The position numbers and the translations under genes were made by a program. Below the pieces are notes generated by a model. The model was not told the DNA's origin. It was given only the letters and a program-made list of their open reading frames with translations, and made no database searches. A stretch of DNA of 64,000 bases. It comes from Chthonomonas calidirosea T49. GTDB lineage: Bacteria > Armatimonadota > Chthonomonadetes > Chthonomonadales > Chthonomonadaceae. The stretch is taken from assembly GCF_000427095.1 (NCBI RefSeq), contig NC_021487.1, positions 1,990,674-2,054,673 on the forward strand, given 5' to 3'. Shown piece after piece: positions 59,137 to 64,000 of this stretch (its first letter is position 1; each line of letters starts with the position of its first letter).

Positions 59137-61212
59137 TTAAACTCTCCCCTCTCTCCAAAAGCGTTCCACACGAAACCATTTGCTAGCACGCGAGGCGGGC
59201 GGCAGATGGCGCACAAATTCGGCTCCATAGCCGCGTTTAATAAGGCGAGTATCTAAAATGCAGACGATGCCACGATCGGAGTGCGAGCGAATCAGCCGGC
59301 CGAAGCCCTGCTTCAGCTTGATCTGGGCAATGGGCATGGCGAGATCGCGAAACCAGTCGCCCTCTTGCTCAACGATCTCTTTTTGGCGAGCGCGCATGAT
59401 CGGCGAGTCAGGTACCGCAAAGGGCAAGCGGTCTATGATGACGCAGGAGAGCGCATCGCCGGGGATGTCTACACCTTCCCAGAACGTTTGTAACCCTAAG
59501 AGGCATCCGTTTTGGCTGTTGCGAAACGCCTCTAACAACATGCCGGCAGGCATCTCACCCTGCACGAAGAGCGGGTAGGGCACCAACAGACGCAGCCGCT
59601 CCTTCACGGCGTCGAGCATGGCGCGGGAGGTGAACAGAAGAAACGCGCGGCCCTCTGTAAGATTCAAAATCCTAACGATCTCTTCCACAACTTGCTCGAT
59701 ATAGCAGGGGGAGGGTTGGGAAGTCGGTTCAGGGAGATGTGCGGGCACGTAGAGTAACGCCTGCTCCTTATATCGGAAGGGACTTCCTACAATGCGCTCG
59801 ATAGCATCCTCAGGAATACCAAGGCGTTTTCTCAAAAACTCAAACGAGCCGGATGTGGCCAGCGTCGCCGAGATGAGGGTGACGCTTCCTGTGCGACGCA
59901 GTAGGCGCTCGCTTTGCCAAAGGGCTTTGTCCAGTACCTCAGCAATGGAGACAGGGGTACGATGTAATACCACCCGTGGCAGGGGGATATTGCTTTGAGC
60001 CTCCCTTGCTTTCGCGGTACGTACGGTCTCCCCGTAAACCTCCACCCATCGGATGTGGTTTTCCTGTTGTTCTGAAAAAAGAAGTTGCAGCTCCTCACGT
60101 GCTCTGCCGCAGAGATGGCCGAGCCCTTCAGCCACATCACGTAGGCTTTCATCTTGACGAGCGATATCTAGCAGCTCCCCCTCCAAAGCCCGTAGGCTAT
60201 TCTGCAGCAGCGCCGCCAGTTCGCTGGCTTGCTGCAGTTTCTGCTCATCCAACCCCTCTTCCAGAAGGTACTCTGAGCGTTTACCCTGCGCAAGTAGGGT
60301 AAAGAGCTCGGCATTCATCTGCTCCAACGCCTGCAGACGGGTTTTATCAATGTCGAGGTCGTTGCGATAGCCAATGCGTTCGAGGAGATTCGACAGTCGC
60401 CGCGCGCTATATTCAATGCCAAAGGTTTTCGTGGCAACGTCCTCTATGTGATGGGCTTCGTCGAGGACTACATGGTGGTAGTCCGGTAGAATACCGGCCT
60501 CCGGCTCGGTGTAGCGAAGCGCAAGGTCGCTCAAAAACAGCGCGTGATTCACCACGATGATCTCGCTCTCCGTGGCCTCGTGGCGCATACGGTAGTAGAA
60601 ACACTCTTCATAGAAACGGCACTCTTGGCCCCGACAGGTATCTACGTTGCAGGCGATCTCGTTCCATGCGGAGAAGGGGAAGGGAAGGTCGGCCACATCG
60701 CCGCTGCACCCAGGTCGGCTCTGCCAGCGCTCCACCTGTTTAAAGAGCGGATCGCCAAGGAGAAATAGGTTATGTTTCGCGTTCTCTAATTCGAGCTTGC
60801 ACAGGTAGTTGCCACGTCCCTTCATGAGGGTGGCGCGAACCCGATCTTTGGCTCCTGGGAAAAGACTGAGCGCTAAAGGAATGTCCTTTTGAATCAGCTG
60901 AGTTTGTAGCCCGATAGTGTGCGTGCTGATAACCGTTATGCGCCCTTTCAGCGCCTCCCGTACGGCAGGAATAAGGTAGGCCAAAGTTTTGCCAACGCCG
61001 GTGCCCGCCTCAACCAAACAGACCTTACCCTCCTCCATAGCCTGCTCTATGGCCGTAGCCACCTCAAGCTGTTCGGCTCGAAACTCGTAGCTTTTCAAAT
61101 GGCGGGCAAGAGGCCCGTTAGGGCCAAGCAGCTTTTCTAAAGATATGGTTTTGGCTGAGTTGTGCCCTTGCCTCCCCCCTCTATTGCCACCCGGCGTTTT
61201 CTCTTCAGACAC
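59137..61212 (-). CDS. dinG: DinG-type ATP-dependent DNA helicase (XPD family)
   Basis: 691 residues. Walker A VEAGTGVGKTLAYL (Gly-Lys-Thr 74-76), DEAH box VVLDEAHHIEDVA, and C-terminal helicase motifs EGVDIPGDALSCVIIDRLPF and KQGFGRLIRSHSDRG. Four Cys for an iron-sulfur cluster: NYLCK, then CNVDTC, RGQEC and FYEEC. XPD-type 5'-3' helicases unwind R-loops and damaged DNA. There is no exonuclease domain. GTG start after GGAGAGGGTGAG. A perfect inverted repeat lies next to its -10 box. Confidence 0.92.
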   Translation of the reverse strand: MSEEKTPGGNRGGRQGHNSAKTISLEKLLGPNGPLARHLKSYEFRAEQLEVATAIEQAMEEGKVCLVEAGTGVGKTLAYLIPAVREALKGRITVISTHTIGLQTQLIQKDIPLALSLFPGAKDRVRATLMKGRGNYLCKLELENAKHNLFLLGDPLFKQVERWQSRPGCSGDVADLPFPFSAWNEIACNVDTCRGQECRFYEECFYYRMRHEATESEIIVVNHALFLSDLALRYTEPEAGILPDYHHVVLDEAHHIEDVATKTFGIEYSARRLSNLLERIGYRNDLDIDKTRLQALEQMNAELFTLLAQGKRSEYLLEEGLDEQKLQQASELAALLQNSLRALEGELLDIARQDESLRDVAEGLGHLCGRAREELQLLFSEQQENHIRWVEVYGETVRTAKAREAQSNIPLPRVVLHRTPVSIAEVLDKALWQSERLLRRTGSVTLISATLATSGSFEFLRKRLGIPEDAIERIVGSPFRYKEQALLYVPAHLPEPTSQPSPCYIEQVVEEIVRILNLTEGRAFLLFTSRAMLDAVKERLRLLVPYPLFVQGEMPAGMLLEAFRNSQNGCLLGLQTFWEGVDIPGDALSCVIIDRLPFAVPDSPIMRARQKEIVEQEGDWFRDLAMPIAQIKLKQGFGRLIRSHSDRGIVCILDTRLIKRGYGAEFVRHLPPASRASKWFRVERFWREGRV

Positions 61213-61243
61213 CTCACCCTCTCCGAATCACAATCTTTCTATC

Positions 61244-61270
61244 ATTATACTGCCCAGCAGCGGTGGGCAG
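61244..61270 (-). promoter_or_regulatory. dinG promoter with operator-like inverted repeat
   Basis: On the minus strand TATAAT occupies 61249-61244. Directly upstream, CTGCCCA-N7-TGGGCAG (61250-61270) is a perfect 7-bp inverted repeat filling the -10/-35 spacer and -35 zone. No good -35 hexamer is visible. The position suits a repressor; the repeat is not the E. coli or Bacillus LexA sequence. Confidence 0.45.
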
Positions 61271-61682
61271 AAGGAAATTTGTGAAGGGTTAAGGTGAGAA
61301 ACATGTTTCTATAAGCAATCTGGTGGAAGGCGGTGATCAATGAATAGGTGGGTTCGGCCTGTCTCGTTCGCACGAAGAGAACGTTTCCACCTACCTAACG
61401 TATTTCAAGAAAGATGGCACTCCTCATGCTCCACTGGAGAGCAGGTATAAGTGTAAGGATGATGCCGATACCTGAAATCCGTCGCACAACGGGCAAGGTC
61501 TGCCTGAAGATCGTCGTCAAGAAGGTAGATCGTTTGTCAACAGCACTGTCAAGAGCGAAACGCAGACGGGTTGTCAAGACGGAGGCGAGACTCCATGAGA
61601 TGATCGAAGTGATGGGCGGGCGAAAAAACCCAGAAGGAGATCTTTGCCGATCCGGCAAAAGTTCGGAAATAGATAAGCCAAA
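61271..61682 (+). other. Gap before the OstA-like gene; no firm gene
   Basis: A frame at 61414-61686 (90 residues, Lys/Arg-rich) overlaps the next start as ATGA and could couple its translation, but it lacks a clear ribosome site or family. Four copies of YGTCAAS begin at 61515, 61535, 61547 and 61572. TTTGCCG/CGGCAAA forms a hairpin near 61644-61660. Confidence 0.35.
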
Positions 61683-63551
61683 ATGAAAGCGATTTATCGA
61701 AACTGGGTTCGGGTTGTTGCGGGCGTCTTAAGCGCGCTCGGCTTCATAGGCGGCCTCTACTTCGCCTATCGCTGGGCCGAGCCTTCGCCGGGGGACCTGT
61801 TTGCCCCACGCCCACAGGTTACCTCCGGCCCAGCGCTTCTGCTAACGGACGCACCCTTTGTGGCCGTTTTAGATGGCGTCGTCAACTGGTCGCTTCATGC
61901 CGACCGCGTGGAGGTCTATTCGCCGTCGGGAGGCACGCTCAATGGAGGAATACAAAATGCCACTATTGTAGGCATCCGCGATGGCAAGCTCTACCAGGTC
62001 AACACGGCGACCTCGCCATCACCTGCTCTCCTACCGCCGCGCCCTCCAGCCATTAATCCTCTTGTGCCGACCAAGCCTCCCCTAGCCTCCTTTTCTGCCG
62101 ATCAAGGACGCTACTCCACACTTGTGGATAACACAAGCCTGCCGATAGGGCTGCAGACACGCTACTATGTACGCTGGCAGTTTCGCTTAGAGGGGCATGT
62201 ACTGGTGAAGATGCAACGAGGCGAGCAGCTTACGGCTCCCTCCATCACTCTACTTCAGTTGGTTCCACGCCCATTTGGTAACCCTAAACTACTGGCCTTC
62301 TGCCATCAGGGAGCTACCTTGCTCTATAAGAACGCACAGATAAAGGTCGCCCAACTGCGTTTCGACCCGCAAACGCGTACAGCGGACTGCCACGACGGAG
62401 TGGAATTTACGCTTTCAGATCCGCATGAAGCTCCTCATGTGCTGCGATCAGATAGCGCCTTTTGGTCTTTGCCCGATCAGACTCTGCGATTTCCCAACGA
62501 GGTTACGGGTCTATGGCAGGGCATTCAGTTTGCATCACGAAATGTGGCGGTGGATATTAAACGCCAACTGCTAACCGGACTTAGCGGCGGCACAATAAGC
62601 GCCGATCTACCGATTTCGCTACCCAATGCCGCCCCTTCCCTTTCCAAAACAGATGTCGAGGTAAAACCAATGCCTATTCATGTGCTGCGCTCTTTCAACG
62701 GTAAAACTGCGGTGGCTCTCGTTGCCTTGGCCTCCACAGCGGCCTCGGCTCCCCAAACGGCAAAACCCTCGCAAAACACAACCAAAGTTCCTTTTACGCT
62801 AACCTGGACAGGCCCTTGGAGCGACTCAGCGAAAACATCTACGCGTATTGTGCATAACTTCGTCTATAAAGAGAAAGATTTCACTCTTTCCGGTGATGAG
62901 CTTGTTTGGAACTACAAAACCGATCAGATTGACGCCACGGGTCACCTCACCTACGACAGCCCTCAGTACTTCGGCTCGTGCAATAGAGCACATCTTGACG
63001 ATAAAGCCCATCAAGATGTGTTTGAAGGCAATGTGGTGCTGAAGCTGAAGCCGAAATCAAGCCCACCGGCCCCCAACAAGAGCGTTGCCAGCGCAAGCAA
63101 CACACCAGAAAATGCTAACCAGCCTACCGATACCCCTGCCAACGACATTCGCGTACATGGGGTTACTCTCTACTGTGATCGGGTAGTGGAAGATACGCAG
63201 ACCAAGTTATTTACCCTTACCGGTAACTTGCATGCCATCCAGAGCTTTACCGACTCGGATGGCAAACTGATAGAGCGTAACCTTACTGCAGCCTATGCTA
63301 AGTACAACGACACGACGCAGCAACTGACCCTCTACCCTCCCGTGGACTATAAAGACAATCAGGGTACAACTGCCCACTTCGATGCCCCTATCGTCATTGG
63401 AACGAAGGAGGGCGAGGAGACGATAAGCGGCGTTGGAGGTACCATCGAAGGCACCCGCGAAGAGGAAGAGACCTCCAAATCCAGCCCTTCTCCCTCCAAC
63501 TCAACGCTTCTTCCTCCCGCAAAGGGAGGTAACAAACCGCCGGGGAAGTAG
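61683..63551 (+). CDS. OstA/LptA-LptC-like LPS transport protein
   Basis: 622 residues. One N-terminal span (VVAGVLSALGFIGGLYFAYR), then repeated beta-jelly-roll strands of the OstA type: LTFPNEVTGLWQG-like strands, TLSGDELVWNYKTDQIDATG and AHQDVFEGNVVLKL, and a last repeat with KLFTLTGNLHAIQSF. LptC anchors to the membrane and LptA bridges the periplasm; this long protein carries both features, with Pro/Ser-rich linkers. Start ATG 61683 lacks a strong ribosome site. It is convergent with the second selenoprotein gene, stops 10 nt apart. Confidence 0.78.
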   Translation: MKAIYRNWVRVVAGVLSALGFIGGLYFAYRWAEPSPGDLFAPRPQVTSGPALLLTDAPFVAVLDGVVNWSLHADRVEVYSPSGGTLNGGIQNATIVGIRDGKLYQVNTATSPSPALLPPRPPAINPLVPTKPPLASFSADQGRYSTLVDNTSLPIGLQTRYYVRWQFRLEGHVLVKMQRGEQLTAPSITLLQLVPRPFGNPKLLAFCHQGATLLYKNAQIKVAQLRFDPQTRTADCHDGVEFTLSDPHEAPHVLRSDSAFWSLPDQTLRFPNEVTGLWQGIQFASRNVAVDIKRQLLTGLSGGTISADLPISLPNAAPSLSKTDVEVKPMPIHVLRSFNGKTAVALVALASTAASAPQTAKPSQNTTKVPFTLTWTGPWSDSAKTSTRIVHNFVYKEKDFTLSGDELVWNYKTDQIDATGHLTYDSPQYFGSCNRAHLDDKAHQDVFEGNVVLKLKPKSSPPAPNKSVASASNTPENANQPTDTPANDIRVHGVTLYCDRVVEDTQTKLFTLTGNLHAIQSFTDSDGKLIERNLTAAYAKYNDTTQQLTLYPPVDYKDNQGTTAHFDAPIVIGTKEGEETISGVGGTIEGTREEEETSKSSPSPSNSTLLPPAKGGNKPPGK

Positions 63552-63561
63552 GCATCTTCTG

Positions 63562-64000
63562 CTACTTCAGCTCGATATTAAGTTGCTTGAGAGCGCTTTT
63601 AAGCGCATTGGGGTCAAAGCCTTCCGCCCAATAACGCACAATGCCCTCTTTGTCAATCACCACGTTGGTGGGAATGGCCTCGATCAGATAGGCATCATCT
63701 ACCTTGTTGTCTGCATCGTCGAGAATGGGAAATGTGAGTTTGTGCCTTTTGCGGAAGTCTAAAATGGGTTGCAACTTCTCACCACCATCAATAAGGAGAA
63801 GCACGGCGCCCTGCTGCTTCAGTTGAGGCCAAATCTCGTTTTGTAGATGCGGAGCCTCCGCATTACAGGCGGGTCACCAAGAGGTGGAGAAATCGAGAAG
63901 AACGATCTTGCCGCGCAGGTCGTGCAGCGAAACGGTTTTACCGTCTATCGTCTTTAGGGTAAAGTCTGGAGCGGGTTTGCCAATCAGTTTGGCCGCACGT
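63562..64000 (-). CDS. Second thioredoxin-fold (TlpA-like) predicted selenoprotein with UxxC (5' end beyond window)
   Basis: The minus-strand frame is open from 64000 to the TAG at 63562-63564 except for one TGA at 63876-63874. Upstream residues GKPAPDFTLK, DGKTVSLHDLRGKIVLLDF lead into STSW-U-PAC-NAEAPH, so the TGA again replaces the first Cys of CxxC, in the canonical W-C-x-x-C setting, with the second Cys kept. Downstream: IPTNVVIDKEGIV (cis-Pro) completes a TlpA/ResA thioredoxin. It shares NxEAPH...EIW with the 4325 protein, so the two are paralogues. The N-terminus (probably a signal peptide) is outside the window. Cys insertion at UGA is the alternative. Confidence 0.88.
63847..63876 (-). 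promoter_or_regulatory. SECIS-like element of the second selenoprotein
   Basis: On the minus strand TGA (63876-63874) is followed by 10 nt and then ATGCGGA, loop GGC, TCCGCAT (63863-63847), a perfect 7-bp stem. Spacing, stem length and loop equal the element at 4538-4567. One pair is changed from A-U to C-G with both sides altered. TGTA/TACA can extend the lower stem past one bulged C. Confidence 0.82.

Noticed and set aside
61414-61686. 90-codon basic ORF overlapping the OstA-like start
   Set aside because: No clear ribosome site or family; the ATGA overlap may be chance. Kept only as a note on the gap.
1-64000. CRISPR arrays, transposases, prophage or integrase genes
   Set aside because: None seen: no regularly spaced repeats and no recognisable mobile-element protein in any frame.

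Overview
The window (64 kb, roughly 55% GC by eye) reads as chromosome from a free-living, diderm, polysaccharide-degrading bacterium. LPS-export parts (an LptF/LptG permease and an OstA/LptA-LptC-like protein) sit beside a CsaB pyruvyl transferase for S-layer-type cell-wall polymer, hopanoid side-chain genes (hpnJ, hpnK), many glycoside hydrolases, and DUF families common in Armatimonadota. A Chthonomonas-like Armatimonadota is my best guess. It is an inference from gene content; there is no rRNA here to confirm it.

Layout. 1-1378: end of an exopolysaccharide glycosyltransferase locus. 1511-4894: an envelope operon of a catalytically dead CtpA-type protease, an intact CtpA-type protease, and an exported thioredoxin-fold protein whose active-site CxxC begins with an in-frame TGA. 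5133-9837: class I aldolase, then an ECF sigma / anti-sigma / degenerate HtrA unit and a Tat-exported dienelactone hydrolase. 9858-9992: tRNA-Pro with its own promoter. 10010-11932 (minus): HEAT-repeat protein and TSUP permease. 12041-15224: strong promoter, about 210-nt structured leader, polyprenyl-phosphate sugar transferase, sugar isomerase and a sugar-binding-like lipoprotein. 15421-15745: a compact unit with consensus promoter and terminator that looks like a structured RNA gene. 15802-25314: HNH nuclease, DUF92, mpg, murQ, a GT2/CDF pair, and a translationally coupled E2-like / prpD / prpB set. 25437-26910: two unknown genes; a decayed copy of the first lies at 21609-21888. 27079-29504: hpnJ-hpnK. 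29577-31993: a second ECF sigma / anti-sigma / RseB-like unit. 32171-40419: DPP-IV peptidase, DUF1992, an exported HNH-type lipoprotein, a large membrane protein with an esterase, GNAT, and a small orphan that resembles the C-terminal part of Cas8. 40973-45719: rhamnose use (rhaD, GH78 rhamnosidase) around an Lpt permease. 45762-59116: epimerase, DUF5693-csaB, an alkaline-phosphatase-superfamily hydrolase, a GH74-like BNR protein and a giant GH2-like enzyme. 59137-63551: DinG-type helicase and the OstA-like protein. 63562-64000 (minus): a second thioredoxin-fold protein interrupted by TGA at the same active-site position.

The main discovery is the pair of thioredoxin-fold proteins at 4325-4894 and 63562-64000. 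Each has TGA exactly where the first redox cysteine of CxxC belongs. Each TGA is followed, after exactly 10 nt, by a 7-bp hairpin with a GGC loop, and the two stems differ by one fully compensated base pair. This is the expected design of bacterial selenocysteine insertion and would define two exported UxxC selenoproteins. No selA, selB, selC or selD lies in the window.

A second theme is loss of catalytic residues in envelope enzymes: the first CtpA paralogue, the HtrA-like protein and, more weakly, the E2-like protein, which suggests binding or sensing roles. Shared working context: envelope biogenesis and quality control (Ctp, redox proteins, Lpt, hopanoids, two ECF stress modules) alongside plant-polysaccharide breakdown.
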